This document shows, one piece after another, positions 24,062-32,397 of a stretch of DNA of 34,118 bases. The notes beneath the pieces are model-generated. The model did not search any database. It was not told where the DNA came from and was given only the letters and a program-made list of their open reading frames with translations. The stretch covers positions 1-34,118 of IMG/VR virus record IMGVR_UViG_3300028897_000232. One strand, given 5' to 3'. The translations under genes were made by a program, and so were the position numbers. The DNA comes from a virus. Positions within the stretch are counted from its first letter, which is position 1; each line of letters begins with the position of its first letter.

Positions 24062-24904
24062 TTAATGAATAGTTTCTAGAGTCTCTCCAGGTAGTAAAAC
24101 CGTGTGACATCTATACATTTCAAGAGATCCATATCCTTTGCTTGAAGTGTCATCTTCTGGAACAATAATAAGTCCTCTTATTTTCCACCCTGGAGGGATT
24201 GGACTAATTGCCGCTCCTTCTGCATTTAGCTCATCTCCCATTGGACAATCTTCTTTCATATGATGTTTGTTTACGTATCTTTGATATACTACATCTCCGT
24301 TTGCTTGAGCATACATCTTGTTTCCCGATAGACCCAAATTAGCCGCTGGAATGGAGCCAGCAGGATTTGGGTAGTAAGCTCCAGATGGAACCACTACATC
24401 CATATCAATATAAGACCCAAATAGAGCATTGAAGAAGTAAATCGTACCATCTTTCAAATATACTGGACAATGAAAGGTAAGTTCTATTTTTTTGCATTTC
24501 ATTCCACTAGGAACTTCTGGCCCATCATATAAGTCATCGTCATTTGTGAAATCCCATTCAAGATGTTTTCCGTCACCGATTCCAACACCATCACCAGCCA
24601 TAGTGAAATATGTCTCGGTATCTATAGGACGTGTATCCGCTCTAACTATAGGTCTACCATCATCCATATGTGGTTCAGCTTCATACCATACTTGGTCTAA
24701 ATTACTAGTCAAATCATCTGATTCCGTAGTTAGAATTACAGTAGTAGTATTACTAGCCCATGAACTGGATGCAACCTTGCCGAATTTAAATCCATCTGCT
24801 CCGCAATCTGCCTTTATATTTTTGCCAGCGACAAAGATATCTGTTAAGTTTCCATCTATAGTAAATGTAGTAGCATTTACATAAGTAACTTCTATGCCTG
24901 TCAT
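24062..24904 (-). CDS. Phage structural protein (fibre/tail-associated beta protein)
   Basis: A 280-residue protein with AAGGAGG before ATG 24904 and a late-type promoter 40 bases upstream. It begins with a beta domain of a type frequent in phage fibre proteins (VTYVNATTFTIDGNLTDIF, then GKNIKADCGADGFKFG, STTTVILT-like strands). The middle has SGAYYPNPAG and EVPSGMKCKKIELTF; the C-terminal part has PGWKIRGLIIVPEDD. There are four or five cysteines. No catalytic motif is seen. Probably a tail-tip, baseplate or whisker-like protein. It heads the transcription unit that includes the polyserine protein. Confidence 0.72.
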   Translation of the reverse strand: MTGIEVTYVNATTFTIDGNLTDIFVAGKNIKADCGADGFKFGKVASSSWASNTTTVILTTESDDLTSNLDQVWYEAEPHMDDGRPIVRADTRPIDTETYFTMAGDGVGIGDGKHLEWDFTNDDDLYDGPEVPSGMKCKKIELTFHCPVYLKDGTIYFFNALFGSYIDMDVVVPSGAYYPNPAGSIPAANLGLSGNKMYAQANGDVVYQRYVNKHHMKEDCPMGDELNAEGAAISPIPPGWKIRGLIIVPEDDTSSKGYGSLEMYRCHTVLLPGETLETIH

Positions 24905-24942
24905 CTTCTCCCCTCCTTTATATAAGTATTCCTATTCTTTTA

Positions 24943-24950
24943 TATTTATA
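24943..24950 (-). promoter_or_regulatory. T4-type late promoter octamer
   Basis: TATAAATA on the - strand, followed about 40 bases later by ATG 24904 with a strong AAGGAGG. It probably drives the fibre operon 24904-15798. Confidence 0.6.
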
Positions 24951-24955
24951 ATATT

Positions 24956-25879
24956 TTATCTAGTTTTATACCATTGATTCAAAAATTTCTTATCTTTAGT
25001 CTTATAGTAGTTTTCTACAAGTTCTCTTTTCTTCTTCCAGTAAGTAGGATCTATGTATTTTGCTGGAGGAGGAATGTCTTTATACCGATGAGCATAGTTC
25101 CATTCACCGTGTATATGCCTGAATCCTAAGATCTCATTCCACGTACCCCCAGGCTTATGCACCTGAGTACTTGGAGGATTTTTAGGAACTTTTACTACTT
25201 TCAATCCCAACTCTTTAATTGCTATAGCAAATCTTGATTCAGTATTCCCAAATCGTTCTCCGTATTTTTCATAATTGTCTATAGGAATTAAATGATCTTG
25301 AAAATGCTTCATCATTGCTTGAGCGGCTTTAGTCTTTGCAATCCATGACGTGGTATTGAAAAGTTCTCTTCCATTATTATTCTCCCATCCACAACCCATG
25401 ATATCAGCATCTCCTAGCATTTCCATGATCTTAGGAAATCCCTCTGGCTTCTCCAAGATACAATCTCCGTTAGAGCAAAAGACATACTCAAATCCTCCCA
25501 TTGTTTGTAGACCCAATGACAGACACCAGAAATAGGGATATAAAACTCCTCCCCAAGTTTGATGGTGAGAAATTAGAAAGGTATCAATTTCATCGAATAC
25601 TTCTCTTCTTGGCATGTACTTATCGTAAGTGATATCTTTATGTTCTGGATTCCAGTAGTTATCATAGACTACCGTTAACCAGAATCCCAATTTTTTATGA
25701 GTCTCTACAGAAGCCTTTAAAAATGGTCTGTTACTTGGATGACTAGTCAAAAGCACTCCTACATTTTTCAATGCTTTAGTAGCCCATTTATCATTGTCCA
25801 TATATCCTTTTAGTACATATCTCGCATAATCCTTTTCTGGCCCCTCATTTAACTTAGACACATATTCTCTTGTAATCAT
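24956..25879 (-). CDS. GT-A-like glycosyltransferase, paralogue of the 28-kb gene
   Basis: A 307-residue protein. The start at 25879 is chosen for the AGGAGG just before it; the longer frame lies inside the upstream gene. The central segment FEYVFCSNGDCILEKPEGF, with N-G-D in place of the usual D-x-D, and MLGDADIMGCG are those of a nucleotide-sugar-dependent transferase. A C-terminal block (ILGFRHIHGEWNYAHRYKD, then PPAKYID and KFLNQWY) closely matches that of the 27121-28128 gene. It probably moves a sugar onto a phage or host molecule; the target is unknown. It overlaps the DUF1353 gene by 26 bases. Confidence 0.75.
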   Translation of the reverse strand: MITREYVSKLNEGPEKDYARYVLKGYMDNDKWATKALKNVGVLLTSHPSNRPFLKASVETHKKLGFWLTVVYDNYWNPEHKDITYDKYMPRREVFDEIDTFLISHHQTWGGVLYPYFWCLSLGLQTMGGFEYVFCSNGDCILEKPEGFPKIMEMLGDADIMGCGWENNNGRELFNTTSWIAKTKAAQAMMKHFQDHLIPIDNYEKYGERFGNTESRFAIAIKELGLKVVKVPKNPPSTQVHKPGGTWNEILGFRHIHGEWNYAHRYKDIPPPAKYIDPTYWKKKRELVENYYKTKDKKFLNQWYKTR

Positions 25880-26252
25880 ACATCCTCCTATATCGTATCC
25901 ATGTGTACCATCCAAAAGTATAGACACTCCAGTAAATGCAGATTCTCTTCCAATCTGGAACATCTAGTACTTTCATGGCTTCATTAAATATCTCTTCACA
26001 TCTTGATTTTTTGGCATAGTTGTATTTATACATCCAATCATGTATTACTGCCGCTTTAGCATGTTCGTCTATTGGAGAAATAATGGGCCAAAAAATTCTT
26101 GGTACAGATGCAAAATCAGTTATAAAATTTACTGGTACTGATATTATTTCTTCCGATGGATACGTTCCTACGTGATATTCAAACGGCTCTATTATTTTAA
26201 ATAGATTTTTTCCAATTACTTCCACTCTGCAAGGTGTAGTAAATTGGCTCAT
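25854..26252 (-). CDS. DUF1353-family protein
   Basis: A 132-residue protein matching the phage family DUF1353: an N-terminal beta region, then VNFITDFASVPRIFWPI (about 41-57) and HAKAAVIHDWMYK (about 64-76), the two signature blocks, followed by a C-terminal helical, Trp/Tyr/Arg-rich segment that may touch the membrane (IYWSVYTFGWYTWIRYRR). The function of this family is not established. Its ATG overlaps the TGA of the protease gene (ATGA), with AGGAG upstream, so the two are co-translated. Confidence 0.85.
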   Translation of the reverse strand: MSQFTTPCRVEVIGKNLFKIIEPFEYHVGTYPSEEIISVPVNFITDFASVPRIFWPIISPIDEHAKAAVIHDWMYKYNYAKKSRCEEIFNEAMKVLDVPDWKRICIYWSVYTFGWYTWIRYRRMYDYKRICV

Positions 26253-27121
26253 ATTAAATCATCTCCTGCTCTTTCTTGTAGAATTTTTCTTGTTACTCTA
26301 AGATCCTTGGCAACCCAAGCATCCCACATAAAATCGTTAATATATTCATAAGGGAGATACCCATATCCCTCTTCTCCCCAGTAAGTGCTCCAGCTATTTT
26401 TAAACTTGACTAGTTGTTTATCGTCATTATATCCAACTATACAAATAGCATGACCACCTAGTAATTCATTTGGATTAGCTGGATAAGAAACTACTCCGTT
26501 AACAGGGCTAAATATTTCTCGGAAACAAGCCACTCCGATTACTACTGGTTGATCATTCAAAGCAAGTTTCAAGTCATCTAATCCATTTACTCTCCAGTAA
26601 GAATCAATTAGACCCCATTTGGCTACAAGATGCGCCCATGACTTAGGTTCTCCTTTAAATCTATCGTCATACTCCCATCCAGCTTCACATGGAATTCCTA
26701 TCTTATGAAGCACTCTCATTGCACATCTGATACTTGTTCCTTCTGAGTCGGGCCAAGGATCTATCTTCTTTGAGTTCCAGTAAACCCATGCTTCCGATAA
26801 GTCATAATGATCCTGTTCCCTTCTGTACTTCTTTCCGTTCATTACTTCTTCATAGTGTTCTTTCTGTTCTTGAAATTCTTTCATTGCCGCTACAGCAAAG
26901 CCTACACAAGATCCAAGTCCACCTTGATCCTTCACAGGACTCATATACGGAGTCCAATCTACTACATTAACATCAGCACTTGTTACTCTAACTTTGTCTT
27001 CACATTCTAATTCATGTAAATCAGACCCCATAGGATATCCACACTTCGGACATATTGAATCCTCTAACATGTAATCCCTTTCATCATACTCATCTTTCAA
27101 TAAATCTAATTTGTATTTCAT
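26249..27121 (-). CDS. Papain-like cysteine protease (peptidase C1 family)
   Basis: A 290-residue protein with the full papain active site: Q66 in DQG, catalytic C72 in GSCVGFA, H224 in GGHAICIVGY, and N242 in KNSWSTYWGEEGYGYLP. Before the domain there is a short N-terminal segment with CPKC (24-27) and C40, possibly metal-binding, instead of a long pro-region or signal peptide. A phage-encoded C1 protease could process virion proteins or attack host proteins; the sequence does not say which. AAGGAGG precedes the ATG, which overlaps the upstream TAA by one base (TAATG). Confidence 0.93.
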   Translation of the reverse strand: MKYKLDLLKDEYDERDYMLEDSICPKCGYPMGSDLHELECEDKVRVTSADVNVVDWTPYMSPVKDQGGLGSCVGFAVAAMKEFQEQKEHYEEVMNGKKYRREQDHYDLSEAWVYWNSKKIDPWPDSEGTSIRCAMRVLHKIGIPCEAGWEYDDRFKGEPKSWAHLVAKWGLIDSYWRVNGLDDLKLALNDQPVVIGVACFREIFSPVNGVVSYPANPNELLGGHAICIVGYNDDKQLVKFKNSWSTYWGEEGYGYLPYEYINDFMWDAWVAKDLRVTRKILQERAGDDLI

Positions 27122-28128
27122 TAGTCCTCCTTGTTAACAAAGTCCAAATTGAACCTGTCAAACAATCCCTTTCTTTCTGAATCTGGCCCAAGTTCTTTCC
27201 TTCTTGAGTCATCATGTAAAGGTTTATTTCCGTAGTGCTCAAGAGGATGATACTTTCTATTGTACCAAGAATCTTCTCCTTGATCCCAGTACATGTAGAG
27301 CCACCTTCTATCTTGTGTAAGATAGAAATTTAGGAGTGTGTCTTTTTCATGCTTGCTCAAATACTTTCCGTTTTCCCTTAAATCGAAATATCTTTTCGGA
27401 ACTGGTTCAAGATGTTCAAGACATGACCACTTGTGTTCTCCACCTAAATTCCTATATCCTAAAAGTCTTTTCCATGTGCTGTCTTGGTGATAAGAGCTAT
27501 AATGGTCTATCGCTCCAGCGTGTAGATGTCCTTTTGGATACCTAGCTTGAACTGGAGGAACCTTAACTTTTATCTTGTTATTTATAGACCAATCTCTAAG
27601 AAGTACTTCTGGTGAGTGAGACTTTGGTGTGTTTTTCTTTAGCATCTTTCTTATATAAGATACAAAGCCTAAAAAGGTTGGTCGTTTCCAGATAACACTA
27701 CACGTATGAATTATTCCGTTAGAACTTGAAGACATTATATCATTGTCTCCTAGTAATTTGATAACGTCTTCCACTCCTTGCGGTTTATCCCATACACAAT
27801 CTCCGTTTACCGTGAAGACATACTCAAAATTTTCAAAAAGATTAATTACTCCAGCACCGTAAACGATATCCCATAACCAGCCGTTTCTCTTCTCTGCTCC
27901 GTAGGTTTTATGTTTAAATGTCCATGAGTGAGGAATCTTAAAAGTGTCCTCTGGAATAGTTGCATGATGCCTGTCAAATGAGCATATTACGTATTTACCA
28001 GAAGACTTATACCCTAATAAGGTATTTTTTAAAAACATCATGTGTCCGTCAAATGACGTGACAATTATAGCCATATTTGAATCCGATAGAGGATTGTTTT
28101 CTGTAAATCTATCACTAGTTGCTACCAT
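27121..28128 (-). CDS. GT-A-like glycosyltransferase
   Basis: A 335-residue protein from ATG 28128, chosen because GGGGGT lies nine bases upstream; an ATG at 28158 is in frame but almost at the predicted RNA start. The segment MAIIVTSFDGHMMFLKNTL opens the fold. FEYVFTVNGDCVWDKPQGV (with N-G-D) and LLGDNDIMSS are the sugar-nucleotide region, and LLGYRNLGGEHKW the C-terminal block. All three match the 24956-25879 protein, so the two are paralogues flanking the protease and DUF1353 genes. The acceptor is unknown. A late-type promoter lies directly upstream. Confidence 0.75.
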   Translation of the reverse strand: MVATSDRFTENNPLSDSNMAIIVTSFDGHMMFLKNTLLGYKSSGKYVICSFDRHHATIPEDTFKIPHSWTFKHKTYGAEKRNGWLWDIVYGAGVINLFENFEYVFTVNGDCVWDKPQGVEDVIKLLGDNDIMSSSSNGIIHTCSVIWKRPTFLGFVSYIRKMLKKNTPKSHSPEVLLRDWSINNKIKVKVPPVQARYPKGHLHAGAIDHYSSYHQDSTWKRLLGYRNLGGEHKWSCLEHLEPVPKRYFDLRENGKYLSKHEKDTLLNFYLTQDRRWLYMYWDQGEDSWYNRKYHPLEHYGNKPLHDDSRRKELGPDSERKGLFDRFNLDFVNKED

Positions 28129-28165
28129 GAGATATACCCCCACAAATTTATATTTCATCTATCTT

Positions 28166-28173
28166 TATTTATA
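28166..28173 (-). promoter_or_regulatory. T4-type late promoter octamer (leftward)
   Basis: TATAAATA on the - strand; RNA would begin near 28160, about 30 bases before ATG 28128. It is back to back with a rightward copy at 28180-28187. Confidence 0.6.
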
Positions 28174-28179
28174 AAAAAA

Positions 28180-28187
28180 TATAAATA
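28180..28187 (+). promoter_or_regulatory. T4-type late promoter octamer (rightward)
   Basis: TATAAATA on the + strand; RNA would begin about 28193, giving a leader of some 11 bases that keeps GGAG before ATG 28204. Confidence 0.6.
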
Positions 28188-28203
28188 TAAAGAGGAGAGT
28201 AAC

Positions 28204-28911
28204 ATGAACTTTTTAAAAAAAATAAATTGGAAGAAATCTATATTTGTCGGCATCTTATCTATTATCATTGCCTTTGCTTCATTTTTTATGATAACGGAGT
28301 CTGCTAGGTATTATGTACATTTCTATGAACAAGGTGCTTGGCAACCATTGTATTTAGCGGCTTTGCTGGAACTGTTTGTACTGGTGCTAGCAGTAATTAA
28401 GATAGGGAAATCAAAGGTATTTCATGCCGTTCAGAAGTTTATTATGATAGGTGTTTTTTCTGCTATTATTTTTGCGGCTGGTATGCAAGCGGTTAATCCC
28501 ACCCTGGAAAGTTTGGCTCAAATAAGCCAGAAGGAAGAACTAGCAGAAATATTAAAAGAAGAATATGAGACTTTAAAAGAAGATAGAGCCATATTCGATA
28601 AACAGAAGCAAAAGACACGTACAGCGATCTCTACAATGGAAAGGAAGAAAATTGTAGAGGATCTAAAAAATCTATTCAAACAATCAGACGTGAAAACGGA
28701 TACTGGAAGAGTAGCTTTGATAAACATTTTACTACTTTTCGGAATCCGCTTTCTGGTTCAAATAGCCAATATATTTTGCGCTTCCATGATGGGTGTCTAT
28801 TTCAGAATAAGGAAAATAGATGAGGAAGAGGATAACGAATCAAGAAAGGCACTTGTGCAGAAAATACATCCTACTGCTAAATGTAAGTTTGTTCCTTACA
28901 AGGCTAGGTAA
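28204..28911 (+). CDS. Four-helix membrane protein with coiled-coil loop
   Basis: A 235-residue protein, the only + strand gene in the right third of the window. Predicted membrane segments lie at about 13-32, 46-68, 77-96 and 170-196. Between the third and fourth is a charged coiled-coil-like stretch (about 105-160) with KEEYETLKEDRAIFDKQKQK. The C-terminus is basic and contains cysteine (KCKFVPYKAR). AGAGGAG precedes the ATG. It might be a holin, exclusion or envelope-remodelling protein; no family is recognised. A late promoter of its own and isolation in orientation suggest separately timed expression. Confidence 0.78.
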   Translation: MNFLKKINWKKSIFVGILSIIIAFASFFMITESARYYVHFYEQGAWQPLYLAALLELFVLVLAVIKIGKSKVFHAVQKFIMIGVFSAIIFAAGMQAVNPTLESLAQISQKEELAEILKEEYETLKEDRAIFDKQKQKTRTAISTMERKKIVEDLKNLFKQSDVKTDTGRVALINILLLFGIRFLVQIANIFCASMMGVYFRIRKIDEEEDNESRKALVQKIHPTAKCKFVPYKAR

Positions 28912-28938
28912 AGACGCTTACAAGAGGATGAGGAATAA

Positions 28939-29562
28939 CTAATCAATCTTCCTAACCATTGTTAAACCCACGTCAAATGCTGATCTAGGGAAAGTAAACA
29001 CTTCTATGTTACCTCCGTTGTTTTTAAATAAACATGCTTCGGCTTCTAGATCCTCACGTAGTTTGTAGACCGTACCACATTTTTCTGGAACCTTCCATTC
29101 TTCTGTAGGAGGTAAAGTATCATGTATGAATATATATCCACCAACAACTAGGTATTTCTCCATCTCTTCAAAGTCATAGGTAGCAACTTCATAGCTATGA
29201 TCTCCGTCAATAAAACCTAAAGCCAAGTTTGGATAACCTATATCGGCAGTATGAAGAGCTTTAAAAAACTCCTCTGACTTCATATTGAATACTTGAGAGT
29301 TCTTTCCGAAATACCCTTTGGTGTTCTGCATATTCTCCACTCCGCTCTTGGAGTATTCAATATGGTAGCATTTCCTGTTATACTTCTCTGCCAACTGAGA
29401 GAGAAAAATAGAGGACTCTCCGCAACCTATTTCCATGATGTCTCCATGAACATAATTGAGAACGTAATCAGAAAGCACACCTAGTAATCCCCATCTCTCC
29501 CATTGGAAGAAACCGTTTATAACTTGTTCATATAGATTTTTTAATGCTGGATGTTCTGTCAT
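28939..29562 (-). CDS. SAM-dependent methyltransferase (class I)
   Basis: A 207-residue protein. IMEIGCGESSIFLSQLAEKY (about 42-61) is motif I for SAM binding, CYHIEYSK (motif II region) follows, and LGFIDGDHSYEVATYDFEEM (about 116-135) with YLVVGGYIFIHDT is the pattern of the Methyltransf_24 type, in which D-x-D-H binds metal. Substrate probably a small molecule or sugar. It is the last gene of the leftward surface-chemistry run and its stop is 27 bases from the convergent membrane gene. GAGGT lies upstream of ATG 29562. Confidence 0.82.
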   Translation of the reverse strand: MTEHPALKNLYEQVINGFFQWERWGLLGVLSDYVLNYVHGDIMEIGCGESSIFLSQLAEKYNRKCYHIEYSKSGVENMQNTKGYFGKNSQVFNMKSEEFFKALHTADIGYPNLALGFIDGDHSYEVATYDFEEMEKYLVVGGYIFIHDTLPPTEEWKVPEKCGTVYKLREDLEAEACLFKNNGGNIEVFTFPRSAFDVGLTMVRKID

Positions 29563-29563
29563 T

Positions 29564-30937
29564 TTACACTACCTCATATAAAGTTTCTGTTTTTAAATTA
29601 TTATCTATTATATCGTCTTCCATTAACAGCTTCCATCTAATAGGAAGGAAGTTAGAATTGACATGGAATGACCAAAATTTATTTACAAAGTCCTTCTTAT
29701 AACATTTTCCTTTTTCTTTTATATAACTGTATACCTCATCATATTTTTTTATATCTCTTTCATCTGATATAACCTTTACTATATCATCAACTATATTGTC
29801 AAGCGGTTTTATTTTAGAAATTATTCTTCTCTGCTCTTCCAGAATATCCTCTACAGCCACAGGATCATCCAGAAGTCTATCAAGTATGTATTCCAGATCT
29901 GAAAAATTATGGTAAAAATTTCCTTCTCCGAAAAATGACTTATAAAAATCATCCTCCGTAGATGGTAGTATTACTGCACATCCATTGAGAATAGAATCCA
30001 TTATAGCCATATTCCACGTTGAGTAATCTAAATGAGTACATACAGATACCCAAGACTTTGATATCAGATATCCATATGATTCATCTTTTAGAGTTTTTGA
30101 TATCACATATGGTTTTTTAACGGTGTCGTAATCTGAAATTTTAGTATCTGTAATCCACACGCAAAAATCTTTTCTCTTCTGATATAAGGAGTCCATAGCC
30201 TTGAAGAAGAATTTCCAATTGGTAGAGTTATTCAGTCTATGATTGAACAGTATAACCTTTTTGTCTGGAAGATTAATTTCCTCTTGACCGAAAACACTAG
30301 GTGGTGGATTGAAGTATCTTACTTTAGAAGCGTCAACAGGATTTCCATTTGCTTCTTTTTTGAAAAGCTCAAAGGCATATGGAGAATGAAATAAGTTAAA
30401 AGTAGATTTCAAAAATCCATCATACTGTCTCCAGAAATATCCACCTAAAGCGGAAGAAAATTTTCTGGATCTCTCACAGTCAATCCAATGATAGTAGGAT
30501 ATAATAATAGGCAAATCTCTTCTTTGATTATAAAAAAATGTATGAATATTTGCAGAGATCTCTGGCTGGTTGTTTATTACTATATCAATATCTTTTGTGT
30601 ATGGATATTCCTTTCGTAGAATATTACCATAGAATTCATATCTGTTTTGATGGATGCTTGTAGAATAGGGATACCCAATGACTCTAACATTTTTGTTGGA
30701 TTCTAAAAACCATTCAGTATCTTTTATTTTATCTGGAATAACCCAATCGAATTTCCAATTACTAGGTAATGATCTTAGAAGATTTTTGGTACAGATGAAA
30801 CCACTATCCTTGTAGAACAAAAACTCCTTGCTGATTTTATCCACAACCAGAGGATTAGAAAATATTAATACTCTTAAATTCGGAAACTCGCTCTTTTCAA
30901 GTTTCTTGGTTTTGATGTTAAAAAATAAATCATGCAT
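29564..30937 (-). CDS. GT-B-like glycosyltransferase
   Basis: A 457-residue protein with two Rossmann-like halves. The N-terminal half has LRVLIFSNPL and DIDIVINNQPE; the C-terminal half has KKVILFNHRLNNSTNWKFFF (about 228-247), FCVWITDT, then SVCTHLDYSTWNMAIMDSIL (about 300-320) and NGCAVILPS, the E/N-rich donor-binding region typical of GT4-like enzymes. The last 60 residues are helical and charged. It probably transfers a sugar in the same pathway as the aminotransferase upstream. The start at 30937 has only a weak ribosome site. Confidence 0.8.
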   Translation of the reverse strand: MHDLFFNIKTKKLEKSEFPNLRVLIFSNPLVVDKISKEFLFYKDSGFICTKNLLRSLPSNWKFDWVIPDKIKDTEWFLESNKNVRVIGYPYSTSIHQNRYEFYGNILRKEYPYTKDIDIVINNQPEISANIHTFFYNQRRDLPIIISYYHWIDCERSRKFSSALGGYFWRQYDGFLKSTFNLFHSPYAFELFKKEANGNPVDASKVRYFNPPPSVFGQEEINLPDKKVILFNHRLNNSTNWKFFFKAMDSLYQKRKDFCVWITDTKISDYDTVKKPYVISKTLKDESYGYLISKSWVSVCTHLDYSTWNMAIMDSILNGCAVILPSTEDDFYKSFFGEGNFYHNFSDLEYILDRLLDDPVAVEDILEEQRRIISKIKPLDNIVDDIVKVISDERDIKKYDEVYSYIKEKGKCYKKDFVNKFWSFHVNSNFLPIRWKLLMEDDIIDNNLKTETLYEVV

Positions 30938-30941
30938 CTAC

Positions 30942-31097
30942 TCATTTTCCTATCCTAATTTTGTGTAATAGCTCAATGAATCTTTGCTTATTTTTTCTCC
31001 ATTGATTAATAGGTAAGTTAATTGTTATTCTTACCATATCATCTGTCATGTTGACAAGTGGTTTACTTCTATAAGTCTCCTCTTTGAAAACTTTCAT
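30942..31097 (-). CDS. 51-residue small protein
   Basis: A short gene whose ATG (31097) directly follows the TAA of the upstream gene, with GGAGAAG in place. The product starts MKVFKEETYRSKPLVN and ends ELLHKIRIGK. It is basic and has one likely strand (MVRITINLPI) followed by a helix, a shape like ribbon-helix-helix repressors. It stops four bases before the next ATG. Function unknown; RHH is a guess from the pattern alone. Confidence 0.6.
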   Translation of the reverse strand: MKVFKEETYRSKPLVNMTDDMVRITINLPINQWRKNKQRFIELLHKIRIGK

Positions 31098-31292
31098 TTA
31101 CTTCTCCATTAGTTTTACAAACAAAGTGACATCCAGAGATCCCACAGTTCCATCAATTTCAGCTTCGTATATCACTTGACCGTTTTCGATATCTTTTATT
31201 TCTACCAATACTGGGCCAGCGGTAGGATCATTAAGAGTTACCTTTTGACCGATAAGATCATATAATTTTTTATTTACTGGTGTTCCTAACAT
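31098..31292 (-). CDS. Small beta-rich hypothetical protein
   Basis: A 64-residue protein from ATG 31292, with AAGGAGG eight bases before. The ribosome site lies within the last codons of the aminotransferase gene. The sequence alternates strands (KVTLNDPTAGPVLVEIKDI, VIYEAEIDG, LDVTLFVKLMEK) and contains no catalytic signature. Probably a small beta-barrel. Function unknown. Confidence 0.65.
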   Translation of the reverse strand: MLGTPVNKKLYDLIGQKVTLNDPTAGPVLVEIKDIENGQVIYEAEIDGTVGSLDVTLFVKLMEK

Positions 31293-31293
31293 T

Positions 31294-32397
31294 TTACCAT
31301 CCTCCTTGAATAGCATCTATGATGTATTCTCTATCTTCTCTGCTCACCCACCATCCCACAGGAATACAAATCATCTTGTTCATTATGGACTCAAGCATTG
31401 GAAGATCTTTTTTTGATTCTCTAAAGCAAGTATGTTTATCATTTCTTTCATGCACTCTGGATACTGCAATTCCTTTACTTCCCATCATATGAGCAAAAGA
31501 AGTTCTGTCTTCTACTAATACTGTAAAAAGCCAATAGGAAGATTCTCTATCAGGAGCTATTTGAGTACATTCTATTCCATCAATATCATTGATCATGTCT
31601 TCATAGTACATGGCATTGTCTTTGGCAATTTCCACGTTCTTATCAGCCAGATTCATATTAGCCATTCCTATAGTAGCATTGACATCATTCATATGATATT
31701 TGTATCCCCACTCTGCAATGTCTTCTTCACAGCGCATTTCTTTTCTTGGAGACTCCCTATCAATTCCATACCAGCGCAATAGCTTTGCTCTGTCATAGTC
31801 ATGTTTATTTCTCATACATAAGGCTCCTCCGTCAACACAAGTCAAATGCTTAATAGCTTGAAAGCTAAACATTGCATAATCAGAATATTCACAATCTCCT
31901 ATTGTAGATCCTTTATACTTAGATCCCCAAACATGAGCACAATCTTCAATTACCGCTAATTGATGATCTTTGGCAATATTATAGATCTCTTCCAAGTCAC
32001 AAGGATATCCTCCCCAATGGACAAACATAACAGCTTTTGTTCTACTAGTAATATTCTCTTTGATAGAAGCCCAGTCTATATTTAAATCACTAGCAATGTC
32101 AGCCCATACTATCTTACCTCCATGCATCATAATAGGCATGTTTGTAGCAGTACAAGTTAACGGAGTAGTGATTACTTCATCTCCATGACCCACTCCTGCT
32201 AAACGTAGAGCTAGACTCAATCCATGAGTACCAGCGGATAAAGTTAACACATTAGGATTGTTAAACTTTTTCCAAAGATGAGCTTCAAATTCTGCCACTT
32301 TCGGCCCTTGTCCTATCCAGCCACTATGCAGTACTGGAAGAAGAGTCTCATCAACGGAAGGATTCATAGCTACCTTAAACATTGGTATTTCTCTCAT
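31294..32397 (-). CDS. DegT/DnrJ/EryC1-family sugar aminotransferase
   Basis: A 367-residue PLP enzyme. SAGTHGLSLALRLAG (about 54-68), then DEVITTPLTCTAT (73-85), AVIEDCAHVWGSKYKG (148-163), and SFQAIKHLTCVDGG (178-191) with PLP lysine K183. These are the family blocks in order, and the length is typical. Such enzymes place an amino group on nucleotide-bound keto sugars. No sugar dehydratase is in the window, so the keto sugar comes from elsewhere in the phage or the host. ATG 32397 overlaps the TGA of the DUF4326 gene (ATGA), and the longer frame is rejected. Confidence 0.93.
   Translation of the reverse strand: MREIPMFKVAMNPSVDETLLPVLHSGWIGQGPKVAEFEAHLWKKFNNPNVLTLSAGTHGLSLALRLAGVGHGDEVITTPLTCTATNMPIMMHGGKIVWADIASDLNIDWASIKENITSRTKAVMFVHWGGYPCDLEEIYNIAKDHQLAVIEDCAHVWGSKYKGSTIGDCEYSDYAMFSFQAIKHLTCVDGGALCMRNKHDYDRAKLLRWYGIDRESPRKEMRCEEDIAEWGYKYHMNDVNATIGMANMNLADKNVEIAKDNAMYYEDMINDIDGIECTQIAPDRESSYWLFTVLVEDRTSFAHMMGSKGIAVSRVHERNDKHTCFRESKKDLPMLESIMNKMICIPVGWWVSREDREYIIDAIQGGW

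Noticed and set aside
25880-25963. Longer start for the 24956 glycosyltransferase
   Set aside because: It would lie wholly inside the DUF1353 gene, and AGGAGG precedes the ATG at 25879.
26023-26030. TATAAATA on the - strand inside the DUF1353 gene
   Set aside because: It lies within a coding region and not before a gene start with a suitable leader; expected by chance in AT-rich DNA. The same holds for 27579-27586.
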